A DNA stretch of 21,212 nucleotides from Acidobacteriaceae bacterium UBA1795 (GCA_002314435.1 DCFV01000030.1:1-21212), one strand, 5' to 3'; shown: positions 1-8,306, counted from the stretch's first letter. Made by a program: numbers and translations. The notes: generated from the sequence alone by a model not told the origin.

Positions 1-2
1 CC

Positions 3-470
3 GCGACCTCATCCCTTACTGACAGCACGACCGTCAAATCGCTGAATTACGCCGCCGGTACATCCGACATCAGTTCTCTTTCGCAGCTTGGTATCACCGT
101 CAACTCCGATGGCTCGCTGACCCTCGATGCCACTTCGCTCGATTCGTCGCTCAACTCTGATTTCAGCAGTGTCGTAGGTTTCTTCCAAGATGCTAATAGC
201 TGGGGCGGCCACTTGAGCACCGTGCTAGAGCAAGCAGGCACCAGTTCTTCAACCGGAATCCTCAAGCTGGCCGAGAGGTCCAACAGCACAATCGAAGAGA
301 ATTTGCGGGCGTACGTGTCTCGCGAAGAATCCTTGATCTCCTCAGAACAGAAGAGCCTAATGGCGGAGCTGACCAGCGCCAATGAGGTTCTGCAGGCGAT
401 TCCTACTCAGCTCAACAGCATCAACGAAATCTATTCCGCCGTCACTGGATACAACACCACCAAGAGCTAA
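3..470 (+). CDS. fliD: FliD, flagellar filament cap (3' part only)
   Basis: This is the last 155 residues of a flagellar hook-associated protein 2; the window begins inside the gene, in the frame starting at base 3. FliD forms the cap at the filament tip and directs insertion of flagellin subunits. The visible part carries the family's C-terminal signature: SLSQLGITVNSDGSLTLD (residues 24-41 of the fragment), then a VVGFF segment, and a final helical stretch rich in E, S and L consistent with the C-terminal coiled coil. It ends in TAA, whose bases overlap the AAGGAG ribosome binding site of fliS 14 bases on, so the two genes are surely co-transcribed. There is no internal disruption. Identification as FliD rests on this motif plus the adjacent fliS; the N-terminal domain is outside the window. 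Confidence 0.88.
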   Translation, partial: ATSSLTDSTTVKSLNYAAGTSDISSLSQLGITVNSDGSLTLDATSLDSSLNSDFSSVVGFFQDANSWGGHLSTVLEQAGTSSSTGILKLAERSNSTIEENLRAYVSREESLISSEQKSLMAELTSANEVLQAIPTQLNSINEIYSAVTGYNTTKS

Positions 471-484
471 GGAGCCGCTGCTCT

Positions 485-937
485 ATGTTGAGCTATCAGG
501 AACACGCGTTGGAGGGGGCATCCGCGGTGGACTTAGTCGTCGCCCTTTACGACGGGATCATCCGCTTCCTGCATGTTGCGATCGATGCAGTTAATCAGGG
601 CGACACTACCGGGCGAAGAATAGCCGTAAAGCGCGCTCTCGACATCATCATTCACTTGCAGGCGCGCCTGCGCGTGGACGTAGGCGGCGCCCCGGCGCAG
701 GCTCTCAGTGAGTTCTATGCTTCGGTGTTCGCCCAGATCTTGCAGGCGTCGCAGTCGGCTTCGCACGAGAAGTTTGAGCACGTCATCGAATGCGTACGCA
801 ATGTGCGAGACGCCTGGAGGCATGTTGCACGGGAAGCGAGCCCTCCAGCTCTGGCATCTTCACAGCCCCGCAACACCCGACCGGCTCAGTTCGATGCAGA
901 ATCGCGTACACTGCCGATCTCCGGATGGATCGCCTGA
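485..937 (+). CDS. fliS: FliS, flagellin export chaperone
   Basis: A 150-residue cytoplasmic chaperone that binds the C-terminal helices of flagellin and keeps it unfolded for type III export. It has the FliS pattern: an N-terminal MLSYQEHALEGA segment, then DLVVALYDGIIRFLHVAIDAV (the family's LYDGAIRFL core), an LDIIIHLQARLRVDVGG helix, and a terminal helix ending in VRDAW, all in the usual order. The last 35 or so residues, rich in P, S and R, extend past the conserved domain and look disordered. The start ATG at 485 follows AAGGAG by 10 bases, and the Shine-Dalgarno sequence sits on the fliD stop. The stop lies 3 bases from the stop of the convergent ABC transporter gene, leaving no room for a separate terminator. 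Confidence 0.9.
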   Translation: MLSYQEHALEGASAVDLVVALYDGIIRFLHVAIDAVNQGDTTGRRIAVKRALDIIIHLQARLRVDVGGAPAQALSEFYASVFAQILQASQSASHEKFEHVIECVRNVRDAWRHVAREASPPALASSQPRNTRPAQFDAESRTLPISGWIA

Positions 938-940
938 ACC

Positions 941-2692
941 TCAACTTGCGACGGTCAGTTCTTCTTCGAGCTGCTGCTTCTGATAGAGGCTCGCATAGTA
1001 GCCATCGCGGGCCAGCAGTTCGTCGTGGGTGCCCACTTCGACAATTCTTCCATGGTCGAGCACCGCGATCTGGTCGGCATGCTGGACTGTCGAGACTCTG
1101 TGCGAGATCAGGATCGCGGTTGACGTTGTGGTGTAGCTGCGAAGCCCGTTCAGAATGCGCTCTTCAGTGTAGGTGTCCACATTAGCCAGCGCATCGTCGA
1201 GAATCAGGATCGCCGGCCTTCGCAGAAGGGCACGGGCAATCGCAGCACGCTGCTTCTGTCCGCCAGAGAGCGTGACTCCGCGCTCTCCTACCACTGTTTC
1301 AAACCCCTGCGGAAACTCCTCGAACTCACGCCTGATGTGCGCAGCCTCCGCAGCGTCCAGCAGTTCCTGTGGACTCGCGTTCGGCGCGCCGAACGCCAGG
1401 TTGCCGCGGATCGTATCGCTGAACAGGAATGTTTCCTGCGGCACCATGCCAATGTTGCGTCGCAGCACGGCCAATGGGAACTCGCGGATCGGCCGGCCGT
1501 CGATCAGCAGCGTGCCTGCAGGCGCTTCGTGTAGCCGAGAGATCAGGCTCACGAGGGTTGATTTGCCAGAGCCGGTCGGACCGACAATGGCCAGGCTGGA
1601 TCCGGCGGGGACTCGCAGCGAAATGTTTCTTAGGACATGCGTTTCTCCGTAGCTGAAACTCAGATTGCGGAATTCGATCTCTCCGGTCAAAACGGCGTCG
1701 TCAGAGATAGACGGATCGACAGCGCTGTCGTCGATAGCCGGCTTGGCGCGCAGCAGTTCGTCGATGCGCTTCACTGATGCGGTGCCGCGTTGAAAGATGT
1801 TGATCACCCAACCTACTGCGATGATCGGCCAGATGAGCATGATCATGTAGGTATTGAACTCGACAAACTGGCCCACTGTGATTCGGTGAGCGATCACCTG
1901 GTGACCACCCACCAGCAGCGTGATGATCATCGAGATGCCCAGCATGAACTCGAGTGTGGGCCACAGCATACCCATCAACTGTACAAGTCGCAACGCGCGC
2001 GCGATGTACTGTTTGTTCAATCCTTCGAACAAATGCATCTGCGACTCCTCGCGCGCGAAGGCGCGGATGAGACGCGCGCCGGAGTAGTTTTCCTGCGCCT
2101 GCGATGAGATCTCGGAGAAGCTGGCCTGAATCCGCTCGAAACGGTCGTGAATACGGCTCCCGAAGTATTGCACCAGGATGCTGGCCAGCGGCATGGGCGC
2201 CAGGGCCACCAGGGTGAGATATGGACTGATGCGCAGAAGGAAGAAGACCGCGAAGACCGTCAGGAAGAGCGTATTCGCGCTGTACATCAGCGCCGGGCCC
2301 AGTAGCATGCGCACCGCGTTCAGGTCGTTGGTCATCCGCGCCATGATGTCGCCCGTGCGGTACTCGGCATAAAATCCGGAGTCCTGCAGTTCGAGTTGGC
2401 GGAACAGGTCGTTCCGCAGATCGAACTCGATCTCGCGCGAGATACCAATCAGAATCCAGCGTTGGGCGTAGAGGAAGATGCCCTTGGCCACATAGATCGC
2501 GACCAACAGGCCAGCGATGCCCAGAATCCAGCTATGCGTAGCGCCACTTTTCAGATGGTCAATGGCCGCGCCCAGCACGCGGGGAAACTGCACGGCAACC
2601 ACGTTGGTGGCAATCACCGAGAGGGTGCCCCAGATATAGCTCCAGTGATAACGGCGCATGTACCCGAAGAGCGGGCCCAGATCGCGATACAT
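941..2692 (-). CDS. ABC exporter half (permease-ATPase), MdlA/YheI-like
   Basis: A type I ABC exporter half-transporter, 583 residues from the ATG at 2692: six membrane helices in the first 300 or so residues, then an ATPase domain. It would sit in the inner membrane as a dimer and export a lipophilic substrate that the sequence does not identify. Visible motifs are Walker A GPTGSGKST (from residue 371), ABC signature LSGGQKQ (from 475), Walker B ILILDD (D499) and the switch histidine in ISHRVST. The position after the Walker B aspartate, normally the catalytic glutamate, is Asp (D500, in DDALANVD), as in degenerate halves of heterodimeric exporters. The segment WVINIFQRGTASVKRI matches the MdlA/YheI branch better than MsbA. 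I chose 2692 because MYRDLGPLFGYMRRYHW begins like a normal family member; a GTG at 2770 would add 26 atypical residues and lacks a ribosome binding site. The lptFG gene lies upstream on the same strand, 145 bases away. Confidence 0.88.
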   Translation of the reverse strand: MYRDLGPLFGYMRRYHWSYIWGTLSVIATNVVAVQFPRVLGAAIDHLKSGATHSWILGIAGLLVAIYVAKGIFLYAQRWILIGISREIEFDLRNDLFRQLELQDSGFYAEYRTGDIMARMTNDLNAVRMLLGPALMYSANTLFLTVFAVFFLLRISPYLTLVALAPMPLASILVQYFGSRIHDRFERIQASFSEISSQAQENYSGARLIRAFAREESQMHLFEGLNKQYIARALRLVQLMGMLWPTLEFMLGISMIITLLVGGHQVIAHRITVGQFVEFNTYMIMLIWPIIAVGWVINIFQRGTASVKRIDELLRAKPAIDDSAVDPSISDDAVLTGEIEFRNLSFSYGETHVLRNISLRVPAGSSLAIVGPTGSGKSTLVSLISRLHEAPAGTLLIDGRPIREFPLAVLRRNIGMVPQETFLFSDTIRGNLAFGAPNASPQELLDAAEAAHIRREFEEFPQGFETVVGERGVTLSGGQKQRAAIARALLRRPAILILDDALANVDTYTEERILNGLRSYTTTSTAILISHRVSTVQHADQIAVLDHGRIVEVGTHDELLARDGYYASLYQKQQLEEELTVAS

Positions 2693-2723
2693 AGCTCCAT
2701 TGTACGGGAAAAGGCACTGCATA

Positions 2724-2742
2724 CACCTGAAGAGGTCAGGTG
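2724..2742. promoter_or_regulatory. Inverted repeat upstream of the ABC exporter gene
   Basis: CACCTGA and TCAGGTG form perfect 7-base arms around AGAGG. The element lies 32 bases upstream of the preferred ABC exporter start at 2692, inside the 145-base gap from lptFG. It could be an operator or an RNA hairpin; there is no U-tract directly after it on the minus strand, so it is not a good terminator. If translation instead started at the GTG at 2770, it would be coding. Confidence 0.35.
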
Positions 2743-2837
2743 AGCGGTTAGTTAAGAGGGAAGGTGCCACTTTGAGCGGCGTCGTACGGCAGTCTGAGGA
2801 AACGACTCAGCCCGTCGCAAGAAAGAACTCTCAGTTT

Positions 2838-5177
2838 CTATGTTGGAGTGCGCAATAGCAGATAACCGCCCGTCAAGGCAAAAAGAATGTCCGGTGTCCA
2901 GGCTGCCAATGCCGCTGGCAGGTAGTTCACATTGCCCATTGCGCCGAACAACCCATCAACTACCCAGTACGCCAATGCCACTGCAATTGCCACTGCGATA
3001 CCGGTCAGCGAACCGCGGCGGCCCATCGAGAGCGCAAAGGGAATCGCCAGAATTGCCATAACGATCGCGATGAGCGGATATGACAACTTGTGCCAGAGCG
3101 CTACGCGCAGGCGCATGGTGTCAAAGCCGCTTTGTCGCAGATCGCGAATGTATCGGTCCAACTGCCCGAAATTCATTTCCTGCGACTGCAGACTTTCTTT
3201 CTTGAAGTAGCTGGGTTCTTCCTGCACCTCAGCAAATGCTGTACGACGGAACTCGCGGAACCGAGTCTGCACAGAGCCATCAAAGCTCCGCTCCCATCCG
3301 TTCTCGAAGACCCAGGCATCGGCATTTTCGTTCCAGAACACGCGCGCCGCAAAGATGCGTTTCGAGATCGAGAACGTTGTTGGGTCAAACTCGAACACCG
3401 TCATATTGGCGAATTCGTTGGTGTCGGGGTCGAAAAACTGGTAGTAGAAGATGCGCCCCGGCTCGCCAGCATGCGCCTGCCCGAACATCCACTTCTGTTC
3501 CGGGTGCAGGAAGGTCTGTGGCGGCCTGCCCTTGATCGTCGCGCGCAACGCTTCCTGTCGCCTGTTGGCCTGCGGCAGGTAATACTGGTCAAACAGAAAC
3601 AGCCCTACAGAAAGAGTCCCGGCGATGCACACGACCGGAACTACCAGCCGGTAAAGGCTGATACCGGTAGCCTTCATCGCGATCAATTCGCTGTTGCGGT
3701 TGAGCACGCCAAAGGTCACCAGCACAGCAATCAGTACAGCCAGAGGGGTGATCTGGTACAGCATGCTCGGGGTTAGATTCAGCAGATAGGCCCCCACCGT
3801 GACCAGGGCAATATGGTTCCGCAGAATGTCGCCGACCAGTTCAAAGAACGTGAACACCAGCATCAGCAGCACGAATCCAGACAGCACCAGCACAAATGTG
3901 CCCAGAAATTCGCGGACGACGTAGGAGTCGAGAATGCGCGGGAAGGCGCCTCGTGAATTGGTGCGCTGAGAGCGTGGGTGAAACCGTTCGAGCAGTGCTG
4001 AGATGTGTGCCTTCCGGGGCCGCTCCGCAAACTTCAAATCCGGCAGTCGCGCCGCCAGCCGTGCCAGTGCTGCCAGCACGCGCCCTCCGCTAGCCATCTG
4101 CCACAGCAGAAACGTGCCCACCGCCGCGAACAGCAGGTTTGCCATCCAGACCGCCAAAAATGCTGGAAGCCTGTTCTGACGGCCCAGCGCGATCCCCGTG
4201 TACGAGAGTACGTAATAGAAGATCACTAGCAACAGCGTGAAGACGAACCCTGAGCTTTTACCGCCACGCCGCGAAATCACGCCAAGCGGCACGCCCACCA
4301 GCATAAGCACCAGGCACGCAGCCGGGTAGGAGAAGCGCGAGTGCAACTCGAGCTGGTAGCGCCGGCTGTCTAGTTCGTGAACGCGCTCATTCAGAATATG
4401 CATCGGCATCGCGTAAATGGCCGTATCCATGCGTCCCAGGTGGATGTCGCCTTGACCGCCCAAGGCTAGCGGCAGGTCCGTCGTGGAGAAGGTCGAAATG
4501 TTGTACTGGTCCGGCTGGCCCTCGGCAGTCTCATGCCGTGCCCCATCGCGCAGTCGCATCAGCAGCACCTGCGTCGAGTCGTTCACCACCGTTGCCGAAG
4601 CTGCTGTCGTCACCAGAGGCGTGGTCGGATCGCTTACCTCGGCCATGAAAACCTGCCGCCAGTTCGCGGCCCCGGTGCCGGAGCGCACATCCTGCACGTA
4701 GAGCACGTGGTCACGAAAGTCTTCATAAAAGACGCGAGGCTGAATCTGATAGGACGCTTGCTGTGTCTCCAGCACCTGCTGCATGTCCAGAATTGCCTGG
4801 TTGGCGCGCGGCGCCAGAAACAGCGAATTGGCCAGACCCAGCAATGTGCCGCCTATAGCCACAATCGAAGCCACGCGGACGAAGTATCCGATGCCCAATC
4901 CCGACGCCCGCATGGCGATGATCTCGCTGTCCGAAGCCAGTCGGCTCAGGCCCAGCAGGACGCCCACCAACACCGACATTGGAATCGTGACCTTGAAGGT
5001 GTTCGGCAGCATGAACAGAAAGATCTGCACCACGCTCGCAAGTGGTGAGCTGTTCCTGACCACGATCTCCAGGATCTGGCCAAGGTTCGGCATAAAAAGA
5101 ATGAAGGTGAACAGCGCACACCCGATCAGCGTGTGCGAGAGGATTTCGCCGAGGATGTAGCGGGTGAGAATTCGCAC
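2838..5177 (-). CDS. LptF-LptG fusion, LPS export permease
   Basis: A 779-residue inner-membrane protein containing two complete YjgP/YjgQ permease units in one chain. Separate LptF and LptG are each about 360 residues and pair in the LptB2FG ABC transporter that extracts LPS from the inner membrane. Unit 1 spans residues 1-361 and unit 2 about 412-779, joined by a basic, probably cytoplasmic linker. Each unit has the family order: an N-terminal helix pair, then the coupling region (SDSEIIAMRASGLG in unit 1, RNSELIAMKATGIS in unit 2), a periplasmic beta-rich domain, and a late FSYPAACLVLMLVGVPLGV or LSYPLIAIVMAILAIPFAL helix. No internal stop or start separates the halves. The start is GTG at 5177 with only a distant GGAG. 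It lies 20 bases downstream of copA on the same strand. The ATPase LptB is not in the window. Confidence 0.92.
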   Translation of the reverse strand: MRILTRYILGEILSHTLIGCALFTFILFMPNLGQILEIVVRNSSPLASVVQIFLFMLPNTFKVTIPMSVLVGVLLGLSRLASDSEIIAMRASGLGIGYFVRVASIVAIGGTLLGLANSLFLAPRANQAILDMQQVLETQQASYQIQPRVFYEDFRDHVLYVQDVRSGTGAANWRQVFMAEVSDPTTPLVTTAASATVVNDSTQVLLMRLRDGARHETAEGQPDQYNISTFSTTDLPLALGGQGDIHLGRMDTAIYAMPMHILNERVHELDSRRYQLELHSRFSYPAACLVLMLVGVPLGVISRRGGKSSGFVFTLLLVIFYYVLSYTGIALGRQNRLPAFLAVWMANLLFAAVGTFLLWQMASGGRVLAALARLAARLPDLKFAERPRKAHISALLERFHPRSQRTNSRGAFPRILDSYVVREFLGTFVLVLSGFVLLMLVFTFFELVGDILRNHIALVTVGAYLLNLTPSMLYQITPLAVLIAVLVTFGVLNRNSELIAMKATGISLYRLVVPVVCIAGTLSVGLFLFDQYYLPQANRRQEALRATIKGRPPQTFLHPEQKWMFGQAHAGEPGRIFYYQFFDPDTNEFANMTVFEFDPTTFSISKRIFAARVFWNENADAWVFENGWERSFDGSVQTRFREFRRTAFAEVQEEPSYFKKESLQSQEMNFGQLDRYIRDLRQSGFDTMRLRVALWHKLSYPLIAIVMAILAIPFALSMGRRGSLTGIAVAIAVALAYWVVDGLFGAMGNVNYLPAALAAWTPDILFALTGGYLLLRTPT

Positions 5178-5197
5178 AGAAAGACTCTTGCTCCAGT

Positions 5198-7474
5198 CTA
5201 TCCTGCCGGCGCTTCAACTGGCGCAGTTGGCCTGGTGGTTGGATGCCAGCCTCTCAGGCGCAGGCTGTTGGTCAGCACGCTCACGGAGCTCAGCGCCATG
5301 GCTGCTGCGGCAATCCATGGGCTCAGCAGAATATGGAACGCCGGATACATTAGCCCAGCCGCCAAGGGTATGCCCAGCACGTTGTATGCCATCGCCCAAA
5401 TCAGATTCTCGCGCATGACGAACACAGTGGAGCGGGCCAGTTCCAGTGCCGCCGGTATCGATGCCGGCTGCGTTCGCAGCAACAGCACATCGCCGGCCTC
5501 CTGTGCCATGTCCGCTCCCGTACCCAGCGCAATGCCCGCATCGGCCTGTGCCAGTGCACCTGCATCGTTCACGCCGTCGCCAACCATTGCCACGCGGCAT
5601 CCTTCTTGCTGCAATTCGCGAATCCGTGCCAGCTTGCCAGCGGGGTCCAATCCGGCTTCCAACTCGTCGATTCCAGCCTGGTTGGCGATGGGCGCAGCAG
5701 CCGCGGCTGAGTCTCCTGTCAGCATCAGCACGCGCAGCCCACTGCGACGCAGGGACGCGATGGCCTCCGCGGCATCCTCCCGCAGTGTGTCGCGGGCGTC
5801 AAAGCAGCCCACTGGCTGATGATCCAGTGCCATGTAGACGCGCGTGCTGCCGGGCTTCGGAGGTAGAAATGCGTCCGGAACTCGTCCGTAGAGTTCGCGG
5901 AACAGAGCCTCGTTGCCAAGCACACACTCAAAATAGTCTAGCCGTGCGGTTACGCCGCGCCCGGGCAGAATCTTCACATCCTGTGCCGGCTCCCACTGCA
6001 GCCCGCGTGCGCGTGCCGCCTCCACCACGGCGTGAGCGATGGGGTGGTTTGAACGCTCCTCAACGGCCGCCGCCATGCGCAGCACATCGAACTCCGCATA
6101 GCCGCTGTGCGCCTGCACTGCGGAGAGCACCGGCCGACCCACCGTCAGCGTGCCTGTCTTGTCCAGCACCACTGTATCCACGCCCGCCAGACGCTCCAGT
6201 GCCTCGCCACCCTTGAACAGAACTCCCAACTGAGCCCCACGGCCCACAGCCACGGTCAGCGCGGCAGGAACCGCCAAGCCCATCGCGCACGGGCATGCGA
6301 TCACGAGAACCGCGACGCAATTCGCCAGCGCCATCTGCAGAGAGTGTGTGGTCAGCATCCATGCGCCAAACGTCGCCAGCGCCAGCGCCAGGACCGTGGG
6401 TACAAAAATCGCGCTGGCCCGGTCCGCCAGCCGTTCCATTGGTGCGCGCGAGCCTTGCGCCTGCTCCACCATCCGCGTAATCTGGGCCAGCACGGTGTCT
6501 TCACCCAGGGAATGTGCATGGCAGGTCACTGCGCCGTCGTAGTTCAGTGATCCGGCAAGAACGCGCTCGCCGGGTTCCCGCCCCAGTGGCGTCGACTCGC
6601 CAGTCAGCATCGACTCGTCCACCGTCGTCCGGCCTTCCACAATTTCAGCGTCCACAGGAAAGCGCTCGCCGGGAAGCACCAGCACCGCATCGCCAATGCG
6701 GATCTGCTCCAGCGGGACCATCGCTTCCACGCCGTCTACTACGCGCCTCGCCGTGGCTGGCCTAAGCCGGCTAAGGGAATCCAGCGCCGTCAGAGCACGC
6801 CGTTTGGCGCGGGCCTCGAGCGCCTTGCCCAGCAACAGAAAGCCCAGAATCAGCAGCACCGCATCGAAGTACACTGCGCGGCCGCTCTCCGGCGCCACCG
6901 TGGCATACACCGAGTAAGCGAACGCCACGCCGGTGCCGATGCTCACCAGCGTGTTCATGTTCGTAGTGCCATGGCATAGCGCGCGGGCCGCATTCACGTA
7001 GATGCTGCGGCCTGCCCAGCCCATCACCAAGGCCGTAAGCACCAGCAGCGTCCAGCGCAGCCCGGAAGGAGGTAGGTTGTAGAGCCACGGAGCCCAGCCC
7101 ATCAAAACGTCGTCCAGGCGTCCCATGGAACTCTGCAGCGGCATGCCCAACACCATGGCTGCCGCGCCCACGACAATCGCCACCGCCGCCTTGCGAGCCA
7201 TGCTGACGGAGCCGTCGTCTTCCACCGTCGCGCTGGTCTCGCCCGGACGAGGCAAAACAGCTTCATAACCGGCGCCGCGTACCGCATCCACCAGCGCACT
7301 CGGAGCAACCTTCTCGGGGTCGAACACCACCGTCGCCCGGTGCGCCATCAGGTCCACGCGAGCCGACTCCACGCCTACAGTCGCGCGCAACGCCCCTTCG
7401 ACGTGCTTCTGGCATGCCGCGCAGGTCATGCCCAGCACGGGCAGCGTCAACGATTCTTTCTGCGTATCCGCCAT
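5198..7474 (-). CDS. copA: Copper-exporting P1B-type ATPase CopA
   Basis: A 758-residue P-type ATPase that pumps Cu+ out of the cytoplasm at the cost of ATP. One N-terminal heavy-metal-binding domain carries GMTCAAC (residues 15-21). The membrane metal site has CPC (394-396, in ACPCAMGLAVP), the YN pair in AYNVLGIP, and SSVSVLTNS in the last helices; together these are the P1B-1 copper/silver signature rather than the zinc/cadmium one. Catalytic motifs are complete: TGES in the actuator domain, DKTGT with phosphorylated D438, SNHP in the nucleotide-binding domain, MLTGDS, and GDGVNDA in the hinge. Length is normal for a one-HMA CopA. The ATG at 7474 lies 8 bases after the stop of the small HMA gene, whose product probably hands copper to this pump. 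Confidence 0.95.
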   Translation of the reverse strand: MADTQKESLTLPVLGMTCAACQKHVEGALRATVGVESARVDLMAHRATVVFDPEKVAPSALVDAVRGAGYEAVLPRPGETSATVEDDGSVSMARKAAVAIVVGAAAMVLGMPLQSSMGRLDDVLMGWAPWLYNLPPSGLRWTLLVLTALVMGWAGRSIYVNAARALCHGTTNMNTLVSIGTGVAFAYSVYATVAPESGRAVYFDAVLLILGFLLLGKALEARAKRRALTALDSLSRLRPATARRVVDGVEAMVPLEQIRIGDAVLVLPGERFPVDAEIVEGRTTVDESMLTGESTPLGREPGERVLAGSLNYDGAVTCHAHSLGEDTVLAQITRMVEQAQGSRAPMERLADRASAIFVPTVLALALATFGAWMLTTHSLQMALANCVAVLVIACPCAMGLAVPAALTVAVGRGAQLGVLFKGGEALERLAGVDTVVLDKTGTLTVGRPVLSAVQAHSGYAEFDVLRMAAAVEERSNHPIAHAVVEAARARGLQWEPAQDVKILPGRGVTARLDYFECVLGNEALFRELYGRVPDAFLPPKPGSTRVYMALDHQPVGCFDARDTLREDAAEAIASLRRSGLRVLMLTGDSAAAAAPIANQAGIDELEAGLDPAGKLARIRELQQEGCRVAMVGDGVNDAGALAQADAGIALGTGADMAQEAGDVLLLRTQPASIPAALELARSTVFVMRENLIWAMAYNVLGIPLAAGLMYPAFHILLSPWIAAAAMALSSVSVLTNSLRLRGWHPTTRPTAPVEAPAG

Positions 7475-7482
7475 CGAACCGG

Positions 7483-7692
7483 CTATCGCTCCAGTTGCGC
7501 CGTGTAGCCAGCCTTCGCCAGCGCGGCAATTGCCAGGTTTACGGCCTCGGTCGCGTCCATCGCCTGCACGCGCGCTGCGCCCAGGCGCACTTCTTCCACT
7601 TTCAGGCCTTCCGTGGCAGCGAGTGCCTGGCTTACCCGTCGCACGCAGGAGCCGCAGTGCATCCCATCAATGCGCAGCGTAAATTCTGCCAA
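7483..7692 (-). CDS. Small heavy-metal-associated (copper chaperone-like) protein
   Basis: A 69-residue single-domain HMA protein with the metal-binding loop GMHCGSC near its N-terminus, spanning the usual beta-alpha-beta-beta-alpha-beta length. By family it binds Cu+ (CopZ/Atx1 type) and delivers it to a partner; the next gene, copA, is the obvious acceptor. I chose the TTG at 7692 as start because AGGAGG stands 5 bases before it on the minus strand and the HMA fold begins at once (LAEFTLRIDGMHCGSC). The GTG at 7749 would add 19 residues unlike the family and has no Shine-Dalgarno sequence. This gene heads the HMA-copA-lptFG run, so its promoter should lie in the gap to the divergent Nudix gene. 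Confidence 0.85.
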   Translation of the reverse strand: MAEFTLRIDGMHCGSCVRRVSQALAATEGLKVEEVRLGAARVQAMDATEAVNLAIAALAKAGYTAQLER

Positions 7693-7752
7693 CTTGTCCT
7701 CCTGATTGAGTTTGATGATACGCCAGCCAGGAAGATGCGGGGCGCTCACCCG

Positions 7753-7769
7753 GGTACTGATTCGGTACC
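7753..7769. promoter_or_regulatory. Inverted repeat between copper genes and Nudix gene
   Basis: GGTAC and GTACC arms with a 7-base spacer lie in the 140-base divergent gap between the HMA gene and the Nudix gene. On the minus strand it contains GTACCGAA, the same octamer as half of the tetR operator at 17765-17780. I see no canonical CueR or CsoR site nearby, nor a convincing promoter pair. It is a candidate operator only; short arms of this kind occur by chance. Confidence 0.25.
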
Positions 7770-7832
7770 AAAGCGTGTGTGGCGTAAGTTCCCTGGGGCG
7801 AGCATCTATGGTAAAGGTGATCTCCAGTCCAC

Positions 7833-8306
7833 ATGGGAGCCGGAAAACCAGCGATGACGAGAGAGTATCCGCAGACCCCGCTCATGGGTGTCGGTGCGGT
7901 GGTAGTCGAAGACGGCCGCGTGCTGCTGGTACAGCGCGCCCACGAACCCATGGAGGGGCAATGGTCCATCCCCGGCGGCCTCGTTGAGGTCGGCGAGGCT
8001 CTGCACGCGGCGGTCGTCCGCGAGGTACGGGAAGAGACAGGCCTCACCGTCGAGCCGATCGAACTCGTTGAACTCCTCGACAGGATCCATCGCGACAACG
8101 ACCGGGTCCGCTACCACTATGTCATCGCCGATTACCTTTGCCGCCTGACAGGGGGTAACCTGCAAGCCGGCTCGGATGCCGCCGCGGTACGCTGGGTGGA
8201 ACGCGCCGAGTGGCTCAGCCCGGGCGCCTTTGACCCCGTTGCCGCGCGCGTTATGGAGACTGCCTGGCAACGCGCCCAGGCTCTCAAGGCAAGGGAGGAC
8301 CGCTAA
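7833..8306 (+). CDS. Nudix family hydrolase
   Basis: A 157-residue cytoplasmic hydrolase of nucleoside-diphosphate-linked compounds. The Nudix box is complete: GGLVEVGEALHAAVV followed by REVREETGL, matching GX5EX7REUXEEXGU with all metal-binding glutamates present. The preceding EGQWSIPGG strand is typical of the family. Substrate cannot be deduced; ADP-ribose, NADH and mutagenic nucleotides are all possible. Two starts are plausible, ATG at 7833 and ATG at 7854 (MTREYPQTPLMGVG), neither with a strong ribosome binding site; the second gives the more typical N-terminus. It abuts the downstream hydrolase with no gap (TAA then TTG), so the pair is translationally coupled. It is divergent from the copper genes. 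Confidence 0.9.
   Translation: MGAGKPAMTREYPQTPLMGVGAVVVEDGRVLLVQRAHEPMEGQWSIPGGLVEVGEALHAAVVREVREETGLTVEPIELVELLDRIHRDNDRVRYHYVIADYLCRLTGGNLQAGSDAAAVRWVERAEWLSPGAFDPVAARVMETAWQRAQALKAREDR

Noticed and set aside
3090..6216. Several plus-strand frames of 125-256 codons opposite lptFG and copA
   Set aside because: All are antisense to genes with complete catalytic or membrane motifs; their compositions (R, H, P, S) are shadow-like and no ribosome binding sites support them.
7693..7832. CueR- or CsoR-type copper operator in front of the HMA-copA genes
   Set aside because: I searched for ACCTTCC...GGAAGGT-like and GC-tract CsoR-like palindromes and found none; only a short unrelated inverted repeat is present.
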